Assembly: GCA_031310005.1 (NCBI GenBank)
Contig: CM062383.1
Span: 3,038,001-3,102,000, forward strand
Direction: 5' to 3'
DNA length: 64,000 nt
From: Dactylellina haptotyla
Lineage: Eukaryota; Ascomycota; Orbiliomycetes; Orbiliales; Orbiliaceae
Shown here: positions 45,481 through 56,646 of the stretch, in pieces
How the letters are laid out: each line of letters opens with the position of its first letter
Position numbering within the stretch: the stretch's first letter is position 1
Translations under genes and position numbers: made by a program
Notes under the pieces: generated by a model
Told to the model about the DNA's origin: nothing
The model's input: only the letters and a program-made list of their open reading frames with translations
Databases searched by the model: none

Positions 45481-46926
45481 ATTGGCAATGTCACGGCGGA
45501 TGGGTATAAGATAGTGAATTGTACAAAAAGAAATATATTATATCTCGGTGTTCATCTCGAGAAGATATAAACCATGGGGTAGTTTTATAGAAAAACTGGG
45601 AGGAAGACGACGAAAAATGACCGACTTGGAATAAAGGCTTGCATCCCTTTTATCAAATTTCTTTGATGTTGTAACGACTGCCCTGTCGGTCTGTGTATAT
45701 AACGAATATCACTCTTGGATCATTAAGTCTGCGAGTATCACGTGAAATATGTGGTAGCGGAGGTGGGAACACGACTAGTTTGAGCACCATCGTCAGAGTA
45801 GTTAATATTGCGCTATAACGACTCGAATTTAACAGATGGGCCAGTCGGGAAATATAGGATCGCTGACGCAAATTCGGCCCACCGTGCAGCTAGCCACAAG
45901 CTTGGCTTTCATTTGCAAAACATAGAGCGAATTTGTTGGCGCTAGCAACCTGGACTGGATATCCACATCTGGAGAACCACCATGCAATACTCTACTCCAA
46001 CGTTATGAAACTGTGCCATAATATACCCATTCGCAGAGTGAATCGCAAGAAAAACCACCATTGAGGGCGGTGTAGTTGCTGCTGTCCGACCTGTTAGAAG
46101 TCTTGTCCTGATGAAGACGCGGCAAGGGTAGCATATTGGCTTGAGAATATGCCTCCAAGGTAGCTTTGGTCCAAACAGAGCACGAGACCGGATATATCCC
46201 CAGCAAACGCAGCGAAGGGGACATGCATGGACCAGCACCAGGATCGGGGGGTTACGTTAGCCAGAAGGAAAGATCCGGCCGCTATCAGTGCACACGCGGT
46301 TATTTGCAAGAGAGAAAAAGTTCTCTTCTGAGGCTCGGATCGGAATCAATTAGCGGATCAGAAGAAGAACAAAGGAAAAAGAATAGAGCATTGCGATCCG
46401 GAGAGATTTCAGAGTGGCCGTGTGGTCTGACCCGTCGCCAGCGGAAGGAGGTCGAAGGCGGTTGCAACGCAGACGGCCGGGGCTGTGCAAGTTGCAAGTA
46501 TCAGAGCATGTTGGACCGCCATGGCGATGCAGAGCAGATGAAGACGCCTTCGCTCTCGAGAATCGTGCCCCTTCGAGAGAGGATTGAGAACATTGCAAGC
46601 GGAAGCCGTCTCGTATATCTGCTGGTCTGCAACGTTTGGCCGTCGTGAGCGAACCGACCGATATAATTGGCAACGGGCAGGGCAGCTAATTACGTTAATT
46701 AATCGGGCAGCGGTGCTCTGCTTCCCCTTTCCACACGAGCCAACGTAATTTGCTTGCTGCTGCACCAAACCAACAAAACCACCAACAACCACCCAAAAAA
46801 TCCGACGACGGAAACACCTTCTACCTCTCCCACTCCACCGCTTCCACCCCCCAGCCGCACCCCGAACTCCCTCCCCTCCGATAATTACCACCGAGGACCG
46901 CATACCCGACAGCACTAACCGTCTTA
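45481..46926. other. Intergenic region between ACP and VPS74
   Basis: 1.4 kb, holding the ACP 3' UTR and VPS74 promoter. The stretch just upstream of VPS74 (about 46760-46920) is C-rich on the plus strand. Overlapping frames at 46166-46648 (+) and 46409-46915 (-) show no family resemblance. Confidence 0.45.
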
Positions 46927-48289
46927 ATGGAGTCCCAAGGCTTGCGAAAACGAGGCGCCGGTGGTGCTACCGCCTCCGCTGCCACCAGCTCCAATGGCGA
47001 CGCCAACGAGGGATCGTCTTCCAGAATGCCAGCTGTCGGCTCGGGAGAAGGCACGTCGGCCAACAGCTACACCTCCGAGAACGGCGGCCACAAGATCGCG
47101 TTCGACCCAAGGGACATCAGCGAGAGCAAAGAGAGGAGCAAGCAGCCCAAGCTGACGCTCATGGAGGAAGTCCTGCTTCTGGGCCTGAAAGATAAGCAGG
47201 TTTGTTTTCCCTCGCTCACTCATCCAGGCACGCAAAAAGGAGGCACAGCTAACGGAAACCCGACAAACGAAAAAACTAGGGATACCTGTCATTCTGGAAC
47301 GATAATATTTCATATGCGCTACGCGGTTGCATCATTATAGAACTCGCCTTCCGCGGCCGAGTGAGCATGCAACGGGACTCCTCCCGGCGGCGATTTCCTC
47401 TGGCGGACCGACTTATCGAAGTCATCGATGACACCTTGACCGGCGAAGTGCTGCTGGACGAAGCCCTTAAAATGATCAAAGCTAGCGAGAAGATGAGCGT
47501 CAGTACCTGGATAGACCTCATGAGTGGTACGTAACCCCCTGGCATTCTTTATAATGGTTACTTTTTTTTTTTTTTACGCGACAAATCCAAAAAAGGAGTT
47601 CCACGTTTTCCCCTCCACTTCTTAGCTTCCCTTCCATTGGCTGACTTGGCGGTGCTTCCGGTCGACATTAGGCGAAACATGGAATTTGATGAAGATTGGA
47701 TATCAGCTCAAACAAGTCCGAGAACGATTAGCCAAGGGCTTGGTGGATAAGGGCATCTTGCGAACCGAAAAGCGAAACTTCCTCCTGTTCGACATGGCGA
47801 CTCACCCTGTCGCTGATGGCGGCGCCAAGCAGGAAATCCGAACCCGCGTCAAAAACATGCTCACCGCGAGAACAATAGTCCTCGCCCCAACGGAATTCCT
47901 CCCCGAAGATATGGAATTCAGACATCTGAGAACCGTCGCCATGGTTTGCGCCGCATATGCTGCCAACGTGCTTGAGAACGCCTTGTCCAGTCTTGGGTAC
48001 GAAGCTAGGGAACGTGCCTTTGCCTATGTTGAGGAGCTGCTCTCCAACTTTGCACAGTGGCCTTTCGGACGACAGAGCAGCTCGGGAAGCGTGGGACAAA
48101 ATCTAGGACAGCTCTGCATGGATGAGGTTAATGATAATAAGGATAAAGAGTTGCAGTTGGAGGTAAGAAGAGCTTTGTTTTCGAGAATAGTGTAAAGATC
48201 TGTGGATTTGAAGGAGCTAACAATTTTTATAATGCTAGGTTGTTGCTGCTTGTCTAAGTGTTTTCACGAGATTGGACAGCTTGCTTTAA
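46927..48289 (+). CDS. VPS74: Vps74 / GOLPH3 Golgi PI4P-binding retention factor
   Basis: Vps74 is a peripheral Golgi protein that binds PI4P and the cytosolic tails of glycosyltransferases, keeping them in the Golgi by loading them into COPI vesicles. Exons 46927-47199, 47280-47526, 47672-48162 and 48239-48289 give 353 aa (yeast 345). The N terminus is flexible ([13 protein letters not shown]) with an Arg-rich element. The GOLPH3 domain follows: [52 protein letters not shown] with the Trp and Arg of the PI4P pocket, [60 protein letters not shown] and the end [16 protein letters not shown]. Very close to other fungal Vps74 proteins. High confidence. Confidence 0.96.
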
Positions 48290-48562
48290 TTCCGAGCGTT
48301 CGAGAACCTCATATTACTATAGTATCTACTTTTTCCCGGAGGATTGGCGGCCAACTTTCTACTTTTATTCCTTTTTTCCATTTGATTTCCGACCGTTATG
48401 ATTCTTTCCCTTCAATGAGCAGGTCTTTCCTTTTTAATGTCATTTCTCACTTAACTTGAGTATATTTTACCTCTTACTCGGAAGGCTTCTATTCATTATG
48501 TGAAAAACGGCTCGCTATCAAACCCTCGAAACAATTATTCTCTCCTTCAAAATATATACGCC

Positions 48563-50624
48563 ATGACGACTACGAGCGCGACTCCGACCAAACCCCCTCC
48601 TCCCTATCCGTCTACCCGGTTCGTCAAATCGCCGCAAAAAGCTTTTTAAATGACATTTTTGGAATTTGTTATGAACAGTCTCTGTCTTTTTTTCAGTTAG
48701 CGATTCTTATTTTTGGTCAATCGCTCTTCGTGATGCCCGTGAAGTTATTATCGGATTGCTTGTAATTATTTTTTAACTTCTTATTCATCTTACTCTCCCT
48801 CGAAAATACAAAAACTGCATACGTTTGAACTTCTCCAAGCTATATATCTGCGATCTAGTTCCGATATCAATAGTAGATTGTTTTATATTAAAAAGTGGCA
48901 ACCTACAAGGTCTCACTTGCAGCTCGAGCTTGACAGCCGTTGCCGAACCCTGCACCGGAAACAACACCAAGCCCAATCCGTAGCTATCATCCATATCAAC
49001 AACCCTAGCAGCCATCACCATCATCCACATCCCCTCCGCCTTTCACAGAAAGATGTGAACGGACCCCGTCGCCGCACTGTCAGAATGTACGTCCAGTTTC
49101 CTAACCCCAAATACTTTTTACATAGTCTATATTTTACTCTCCATATCCTCAAATGACCACATTGTTACCACCAAACGTAGCTGACCGCTGTATGCATAAC
49201 CCCCCAGGATCGATATCCGCACCCGCCTCAAACGCGCAATCCTCACCGACGACCTCCTGGTCGTCAAGCGCCTGTGCACGGAAAACCCTTCCTGCGTAAA
49301 CTACTGCGACCCGGAAGAAAAGGGTAACACGCCCCTGCACATCGCCGCGGAACTGGGCCTCTATAGCATTGTCGTATCTCTCTGCGCGAGCGGGCACGAA
49401 GCCCAGGGGGTATCGAGGAACTATGAGGGCCAGACGCCGCTGATGACTGCCAGCGGGAGTGCGAATTCCTCGGCAGACGATGTGGTGTTCTGGCTGGCGA
49501 ATGAGTTTCCGAGGAGTCTGAATGCGAGGGATAAGGGTGGGATGACTGCTGTATGTATTTGGTTCATATGGATGGTATCAGAGTGGGCAGCTAATGCGGT
49601 TGTGGGAGTGAAGCTTATGATGGCAGCGAAGATTGGCAATGATGCAAATATAAATGTAAGTATTTTTTCTCTTTTTTCATCAACTTTATACGATACACAT
49701 GATGCTAAATATAAAATGAAGATTCTACTCGACTCGGAAGCCGAAATTAACGCCATTGATCCCCTCGGTAACACACCTCTCCACGTATGCACCGCAACTC
49801 CATGTTACCAATCTGATAAAGCTACTAATATACTATTGATACAGTACGCTTCAGCCTACGGCCACCTCAAAGCGATCCGAACCCTCATCGACCGCGGCGC
49901 GAGCTTCGACCATCGCAACCGCGAAGGCTGGTACGCTAAGGACTACAGCTTCTCCAAAGCGGCAGAACAGTACTTCAAAACACTGATCGATGGCGTCGCC
50001 ATCAAAAACATGACAGCCGGCATGGACGGGCCCGGCAGCAGCATGAGGAGCGTCATGCACGGCAGCCCACAAACTGCCCCGAGTTCCCGTGATGGTAGTA
50101 AACGGCCCGGGACGGCGGGGTCGTTCTCTTACAGCAGCAACGCGGCGAGCACTAGTACCCTCGTACCGAGTATGGTGGGCAGCTTAGGAGGGGGTGGTGG
50201 AGGATTACCTATGTTCGGGCCGGCGCTGGGGTCTACGATAAACTTTGTGAATAGCAGCGGGCCTGGCACGCCCGAGGGGGACTTGCCCCCGCCGCCGAGG
50301 ATGTTAAAGAGTGCGGCTTCTATGGTGGAGTTTTCGAGGATGGATAGAGGGAGTATGTCTGGACGGCCAGGGACGCCCGTCGGGGCGGGGATACCTTCGG
50401 ATGAGATGTCATCGCCTGCGAGGCCACCTGGGGGTGGAAGGCACAGCGCCGCGGGAAGTGTGAGCAGCTATGCCAGTGTGGGGAGCGCGGGGTCGTCGTA
50501 TGGCATTGGGTTGCCGATGGTGCCACAGGGACAGCAATCGCAGACCCCGCAGGTAGGAACCCCGGGGAGGAGCTTCTATGATCCATTTCATAAGTTGAGG
50601 CCGAGAGCAAGCAGTAATAGCTAG
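48563..50624 (+). CDS. Ankyrin-repeat protein related to Avo2 (TORC2-associated)
   Basis: Avo2 is a non-essential ankyrin-repeat subunit of yeast TORC2. Secure exons are 49208-49550, 49614-49655, 49722-49784 and 49845-50624. They encode TRLKRAILTDDLLVVKRLC and ankyrin repeats GNTPLHIAAELGLYSIVVSL, GQTPLMTASGSANSSADDVV, ALMMAAKIGNDANINILLDS, NAIDPLGNTPLHYASAYGHL and RGASFDHRNREGWYAKDYS. A long Ser/Gly/Pro-rich tail follows, ending DPFHKLRPRASSNS. The N terminus is unresolved. A good start lies at 48563 (MTTTSATPTKPPPPYPSTR, donor at 48619). A segment ending at 49085 (RRRTVRM) joins 49208 in phase, but the acceptor between them is unclear. The short first repeat, the LKRAI motif and the Ser-rich tail resemble Avo2; the functional link is inference. 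Confidence 0.72.
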
Positions 50625-50859
50625 GTTACTGTAGCCGAAGTGCCTATTGTATATTTGGTTTAGCGGTTAGCAGTTTTATTGGCGCTCGGAGCAGTCTTTT
50701 TCAGATATCCATGACATTGCAATATTGTACAGTCTTCAGGCAAGTATATGCATATTGGATAAAGTCTATATATAAATTCATTCCTTCCCAAAAACACCAG
50801 AGTAGAACCCACTATAATACACTTATATATATACACAGAATATCATCCATCCTTCTATT

Positions 50860-52368
50860 TTACACCCCAATCTCCTCTCTCAACCCTCTTGCATCTCCCT
50901 CCCTCACAAGCATCCCCATAATCTCCTTCAACTTCTCCTTCCCGTCCAAGACATTCTCATTACTCCACATCATCACCGTCCCCGGCAAGAACGCATTGCT
51001 CTCAAACACCCTAACATCATTCAGCACATCCGCCACTATCCCCGCGGTCTCCGCGTTCCCCTCCACGCCATTCAACCGCATCTCGTCCAACAGATCCACC
51101 ACGGCGCCGATATCCCTATACCCCTTCCACCGCACCAGCAGCATCTCATTATAGACCGCCACAGAACACCCAATAATATAGCTCTCAGGCCCTAACTGCT
51201 TGATATTCTCAAAAACAGAAATACACGCCGAGAAATCCTGATACTCCGTCCGGAAAACCCGAATCACATCCCTCAGCAACTTCGGGTAATTCGACGTCGG
51301 CACCGCTGCGTTCCCTGTAACCGCCTCCGCCTCCCCACCACTCGCAGCGAACACCCCGCCGCCAGCCATAGTAAACACCTCCTCGTCAAGGAACTCCAGA
51401 ATCTCCAGGTCGTTCCCGCACAGGTCCAGCTTCTCCTTTAATCTCGCGTACTCCTTCACCCGTTCCTCGGAATTCTCGTCGTCTTCCAACCCCACCGCTT
51501 TCCGGGATAATCCCATCGCCCCCGCCGCAGCGAGCCTAAGACTCGCAGGGAAATTCCCCCGCGCGAGAACAGCCTGCATGCTGCCTTTATCCGCTATTTC
51601 GTCGCGCCGTTCCGGGCCGAAACTGACTTCGTCGCCGGACTTCTGCGGGCCAACAGCGGACTCGAACAGCGCAGAGATCATGGGCGAGGGCCGTTGGTGC
51701 TCGAGTTTACGTTGCGGCGCGGCGGTTCCTTGTTTCTGCAGCAGCTTGTCAAAGATCATATCGAAGATGACTTTCTCCCGCTCCGTCATGTTGCCGCGCG
51801 GCGTGGCGACGAGGGCGTTCATGCTCGGGTCGTCGGGGATTTCGTTGAAGTGCGAGGGGAAATGGTGCCGGCCCAGACGATTGTGGTTGCGGTCCGGGTA
51901 GAAGGTGCGGCGGTTGTCCGCGTGCGAGGGCTCCTTGTGCGAGGGTTCATCGTGGGCGGTGGAGAAGACCGTGCCCGCGGCTTTCTTTTTCGGTTTGTAG
52001 GTGAGGAGTTCGTCTTCGGGCGAGGGGGTGCCCAGGAGGTATCCCCAGGCGCTGGAGGGGTCGGTGTCGAACGACTGGTCGATCTCGACGGTGGGTGACG
52101 GCTTTTCTGGTGCGTCTTCGCTCGCAGGGAGACCGTAGGGGTTGTTCGAGCTGGAGTATGAGCGTTTTGTGAGAAGTACCGGTGGTGGGGCTATGAGTTT
52201 TCTAGATATCGCTCTAGCATGGTTGCTTATATGTCGTCTTGCGGCCGCAGGGTATAGAAACGATAGCATTGTGGTCGCTGGCTCGGATGCAGTGGTGGGG
52301 GGTTGTGCGCCCCGCGATCTGAATGTGCGGCCAGCGCACCTCGAAACGGACGCTTTGACTGGGTTCAT
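50860..52368 (-). CDS. MTF2: Mitochondrial Mtf2/Nam1-like protein (mitochondrial mRNA processing and translation)
   Basis: Yeast Mtf2/Nam1 couples mitochondrial RNA polymerase to mRNA processing and translation. This is a single-exon gene of 502 aa from 52368; an in-frame ATG at residue 34 (52269, MLSFLYPAAARRHISNHA) may be the true start, since it opens a classic presequence. Residues 34-75 are Arg/Ser/Ala-rich with no acidic residues. The C-terminal part (about 215-500) is helical: MNALVATPRGNMTEREKVIF, FDMIFDKLLQKQ, NYPKLLRDVIRVFRTEYQDF, CISVFENIKQLGPESYIIGC, VAVYNEMLLVRWKGYRDIGA, VVDLLDEMRLNGVEGNAET. This PPR-like repeat character with LGPESYIIGCS matches the Mtf2-like C-terminal domain of filamentous fungi. 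It converges on the ankyrin gene with 235 nt between stops. Good confidence in family. Confidence 0.82.
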   Translation of the reverse strand: MNPVKASVSRCAGRTFRSRGAQPPTTASEPATTMLSFLYPAAARRHISNHARAISRKLIAPPPVLLTKRSYSSSNNPYGLPASEDAPEKPSPTVEIDQSFDTDPSSAWGYLLGTPSPEDELLTYKPKKKAAGTVFSTAHDEPSHKEPSHADNRRTFYPDRNHNRLGRHHFPSHFNEIPDDPSMNALVATPRGNMTEREKVIFDMIFDKLLQKQGTAAPQRKLEHQRPSPMISALFESAVGPQKSGDEVSFGPERRDEIADKGSMQAVLARGNFPASLRLAAAGAMGLSRKAVGLEDDENSEERVKEYARLKEKLDLCGNDLEILEFLDEEVFTMAGGGVFAASGGEAEAVTGNAAVPTSNYPKLLRDVIRVFRTEYQDFSACISVFENIKQLGPESYIIGCSVAVYNEMLLVRWKGYRDIGAVVDLLDEMRLNGVEGNAETAGIVADVLNDVRVFESNAFLPGTVMMWSNENVLDGKEKLKEIMGMLVREGDARGLREEIGV

Positions 52369-53119
52369 TAACGTATAGACTGCAATTAGTCCAAGAGGGA
52401 GGTAAATGAGTGTGCGATGCAGGGCAGTCGGGTATCGAGTGGGTGGTGATGCTGGTCGTCAACCTATCTCAATTGAAGCTCGAATAATATTTTTTCTTGA
52501 AGTCGCAAAATGTCGAAGCGAAGTTTTCTGGTGCAATTCGGTTTGGCGCGACCGAAAAATACCACGCCAACACACCTACTTCATTCGTCCTCCCGACACT
52601 CCTTCCAACAATTATCCTACAGTAATAATCACAGGTGCAAACGATTTGGAGTTCATATTTCGATCTGATATTCTGCTATTCTCTGTAATTTCGCCAATAT
52701 TGTCCATGTGTTTATGCCACAAAACCAAAATAGAGTAGAAAAGCCAGCCCGCATCATCCGGATATATCCTGGTGAGCAGAGAGGCGCACAAAGCCAAAGT
52801 GTAAAAGACAAAAAGAGGTTTAAGTCGGCAAGGGAAGAAAAAAAAGGGGGAAGAAGCTCGAAAAAGTACAAACAAATAAAATCCTATATCCATCTGGCCG
52901 TTAATAATAGTATAAAAAAAAGCGAAGGCGTAAAAATGAAAGAAATCCCACAAAGAAGAGGAAAGTAGCAAAAAGATAATTCTAAGGGTTTCCGTTTCAA
53001 AAGTTAATAGAATATAAACCATCCTACGAATCTTCCCCTAGGCATCCGTCGTTAAAAAATCGTATCACCATCCGCTGTGAGATGAAAAATGAATATCCAC
53101 CTGTATCGTTGGGAACCGC
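52369..53119. other. Intergenic region between MTF2 and Ariadne genes
   Basis: 751 nt holding the MTF2 promoter and the Ariadne gene 3' UTR, A-rich on the plus strand around 52790-52980. No gene is seen. Confidence 0.45.
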
Positions 53120-54882
53120 TTAAAACTCAACAGTAAACTCCCAAGTACCATCTTGAAGACCCTTCGCTGTCGTATCTAACAGAATCACTCGTCGGTTGCT
53201 CACATACGCCGTCTTATCCATCATCTCCACCTTGATGTTTGCAAGTTGATCCGTCGGCTTCTCAAACAGCTCGCTCAACCCTTCGACCGCCATTTCCAAG
53301 TCCTTCTGGTTGTCCTCGAAAATGGTGGTAAGATGGTTGCGCTGCAGGTAGAACGCGAAAGCGTACGTCCACTTCAGCGTCTGACGGCACTGCTGGAGCA
53401 CCTTGGACGCCGCGTCGAGGTACTGCACTTCGATCCAGGACATGCCCGAGGCCGACTGCAGCATCGTCATCTTCTTCTCCGTCTTGATGTAGAGATCCTT
53501 ATCCAATTTGCCAGATTGTTCGTGATTGGCATAACGATTGTAGTACTATAATTTTTTTAAAAAATCAGCATTCGGCTCGTATCCTTCATTTCCAACGAAT
53601 ATACTAGGAAACTTACATGAAGGTACCGCTCCAAACTAGCTCTGCTCTTGGCTTGAGTATCTCGGGCGTCAATTCCGCTCTTTTCCTCGTACCGATTGCA
53701 ATTATACCAACTGGTACCGTGTTCGTTCCACGGCCCCATACAAACCCAGCAGAACTCGTGCTTACACTTCCTGCAGGTCATATGATTACATCCACCGTTC
53801 TTTTCAATCGTGCTGATACACTTTGGACACTCCTTGGTGTTTGCGGAAATCCAGTTCGCCGTCTCGGAGTCGTCCTCGCACTTCTTCAGCCACTTCTTCA
53901 CCAGGCCGCACGGGCACGGCTGGTGGTCGTTGGACCCACAGCCGAAGCAGAAGTGGTGGCCGCAGCTACACAGCACCGTTGGCACGATTTCATGCAGCTG
54001 CTTCTGCGAAACAGAGCAGTCTACAACGTACTCGCAGTTAGGGGCGGGGCACCAGCGAAGGTTTTCTTTATCTTCAACATAAGTCCTGTTAAGAAGTTCA
54101 TTGTATCTAAACAAATACCCATATTAGTAACAATTCTCGCCATATTAATATTTTTCAGGGGGTGAGATATGAGAATAAAAAAACTCACCTAACCATAACA
54201 TCCGGGGTCGCCAACATCATGATGCTCTTCGGGTCAACCAAGATCTTGCACTCATTAGCGGGACACTGTATCCGGATAGCTTCAGCTTCCTCCTTGATCC
54301 TCTGCGTCAGATAATGTCGGTAACAATCCGCGCAATATCGATGGTTGCACCTCAACGCGAAGGTTTCGAGCCCGTCTTCGTCTTCACAGCAGATGTCGCA
54401 CATGAACCCCGGCACAGCCTTCAGTTCCGGCTTATTTCTCCCCGTGAGGTCCACACCGGCTTCCTGGAGCAGCTTCTGAGAGCCGTCCATATACTGCTCG
54501 ATGAGGCGTTCCTTGTTCCATTTGAAGTGCCGCAGCAGGACGGCGGCGTTTTCTGGTGTGAGGTCTAGGATCGAGCAGACTTCCTCGATTGATTCTCGTT
54601 GTGAAGTTTTGATTTGGCCCTCGGTTAGCACCGAGAAGTCTACTTCGTAGGCTTTCTTTTGGGGTCTCTCGTCTTTATCGTCGAGGTATTGGGTGCCGTC
54701 TTCTTCTTCGAAGTCTGTAGTTGCGGATAATATTTTGTCAGCTTCTTGTTTTTGGTACATTTGTATTTATTTATCAGTTTTGTGTAGGGAAGGGAGATAA
54801 ACGCACCACTGTCCATGCTCTCATCCATGAACTCCTCATCGGAACCCCCAGATAGAAAATCATCGTCGCTCATCTCTGACAT
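53120..54882 (-). CDS. Ariadne-type RBR E3 ubiquitin ligase
   Basis: RING-between-RING ligases take ubiquitin from the E2 onto a RING2 cysteine and then onto substrate; Ariadne members work with neddylated cullins. Exons 54882-54807, 54714-54189, 54106-53617 and 53545-53120 give 505 aa. The N terminus is acidic (MSEMSDDDFLSGGSDEEF). A UBA-like domain contains SILDLTPENAAVLLRHFKWN. RING1 begins CDICCEDEDGLETFALRCNH. The IBR contains CSCGHHFCFGCG and CPCG. RING2 has CPKCISTIEKNGGCNHMTC, with the catalytic cysteine at C307 by analogy with human ARIH1. The C-terminal Ariadne domain runs from about residue 360 (YNRYANHEQSGKLDKDLY) to FTVEF. All zinc ligands look present. Yeast counterpart is likely Hel1. 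An open frame without ATG continues upstream to 55212. Confidence 0.93.
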
Positions 54883-56646
54883 TTTCCCCTTGGGCTGGTC
54901 GTGCTCTGTGAGCGTTTCGTATGCTGGCGAGAAGGCCGCTTCTTCGTCGTTATCTTCGGCGTTGGAGTGCGAGCGCTTGGCGGGTCGCTCCTCGGCTAGG
55001 AGGGTGGAGATTGAGGAGGGAGTGGGTAGGGCGGACTGCTGCCGCACTGGCTGAGGAGCGAGTGTTGGTGAACCAGTGGAGGCCGGTTGCGAGTCGGCGG
55101 GTGCTCCTGGCGTCTGGTCTGGCTGGCTAGCTGCTGCCGACGAGGTTTTTCGCTTCCGGTTGGATGGAAACGTGGTGACCGACGGGGGGGAGGCGGAGAC
55201 GACGAGGGAGTACAAGGTTATTCCGTGGGTGTGGAAGAACCTTGTGCCGTCACTCCTGGAAAGAAGGATGTCACCGGAATGGGAGGGAGGGAGAAGGAGG
55301 GAGAGGGAGTATATTCAGGAGGGGTGACAGCGGAGATGCTCTTCTGAGAGGTGATGGTGAGATGATGATAGTGATATTGGTGATACTCAGTAAATGGAAA
55401 GCTTGAGGTGGAGAGAAAGAAAGAGAGAGGGGGGTTGAAGCTGTGACGGAAATGCTATCAGAGTTGGCGAGAGGTTCTACAATGCGGGCCACGTGAAATG
55501 GGCAGCTTCTTCTTCTTCCGCTCTGCGGCGAGTGGAGTGAGGTTCTGGCCGTAGAAGGTGGGGATGGGCAACTGGCTAGGAGAGGAAGTTGGCAGACACG
55601 ACAAACCGCCCAGCAGAGGCTAATTTACAACGAAGGATGGTGTGTACGTGTGGGATGGGAGTAGACGATGTCTGATATCGTGAAGTATCGCAGGTAGGTA
55701 GCAGAGACGAGGGAACAGGAGAGAGGCAGGAGAGAGGGAGAGGGGAGAAGGGGAGAGGAAGTGGAGAAGAGAGAGGGAAGTATCCAAAAATGTCGGGTGA
55801 GGTAGGGAGAGTGAGTGAGTGAGTGAGGAGAATCAGGCCGGCCAGCTAACAACTGCACAACCGCAGGTTAGTTTAGTGTACAGAGACCGGCAGGATTATA
55901 AATGGCTTCGAGCCTGCGGTTGTTGAGCTCATGCGATAACTTGCCCCCAGAAGAGAGCCAATGTCTCGCCCGGCATACCGCTACTTGTACATGAGGGAAC
56001 GCTCTGTTGGAGGATACCGGCAGGACGGACAGGCGCCAGGGTCTCATGCCGGCCAGGATCGATGACTCCCAGCGTGACGCCTCAGGCTGAGTCTCCCTCT
56101 CCCTCTCGCCCAGGCAGCCCGGCGGACGACGTAAGGAAATCTTATAATATTACTCCTTTTCGCATGTCGGATCCCTCGCCCTTCACATTTAAATTCCCGT
56201 CGGTCGACGTAAGATTTCTCGTGCCTGTGCGAGGAGACAGGTGGGTAGGTACCATGCGAATCGATTCCTTTACCGCTGTCTGTCTCGCTAACCAACGTCC
56301 GAAAACTGGGTTGGACGGGAAAACCAACCAAAAGGAAGAGTGCAGTATACGGTACGGGACTTGTCTGTCCTTCCCCTTCTGCAGGGTACCAAGTAGCGTG
56401 ATCTTGTCTTGTCTTGTCTTATGCGCTTGTCTAAAACGGTCGTCGCCAATACATGATGCGTGTTTCCCAAAAATATACCAAACTCCCCCCAACGCTCGCC
56501 CCGCTTCTATCTGGAAAGACTATCTAAAAGAAAAAAAGAGAAAGAAAAAACAGAATAGTAAAATAACATATGTGCAACCAATCGAACGTCCTCGCTTTGT
56601 TTTATGATATATACACCCCTCCACATGCCACCCCGAGGAAATAGGA
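54883..56646. other. Region upstream of Ariadne gene and downstream of RAD54
   Basis: From 54883 to about 55330 the Ariadne frame stays open upstream with a plausible charged, Ser/Pro-rich translation but no ATG. Further out lie purine-rich tracts (about 55270-55320 and 55690-55790) and no recognisable gene. The RAD54 3' UTR occupies the distal end. Confidence 0.45.
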
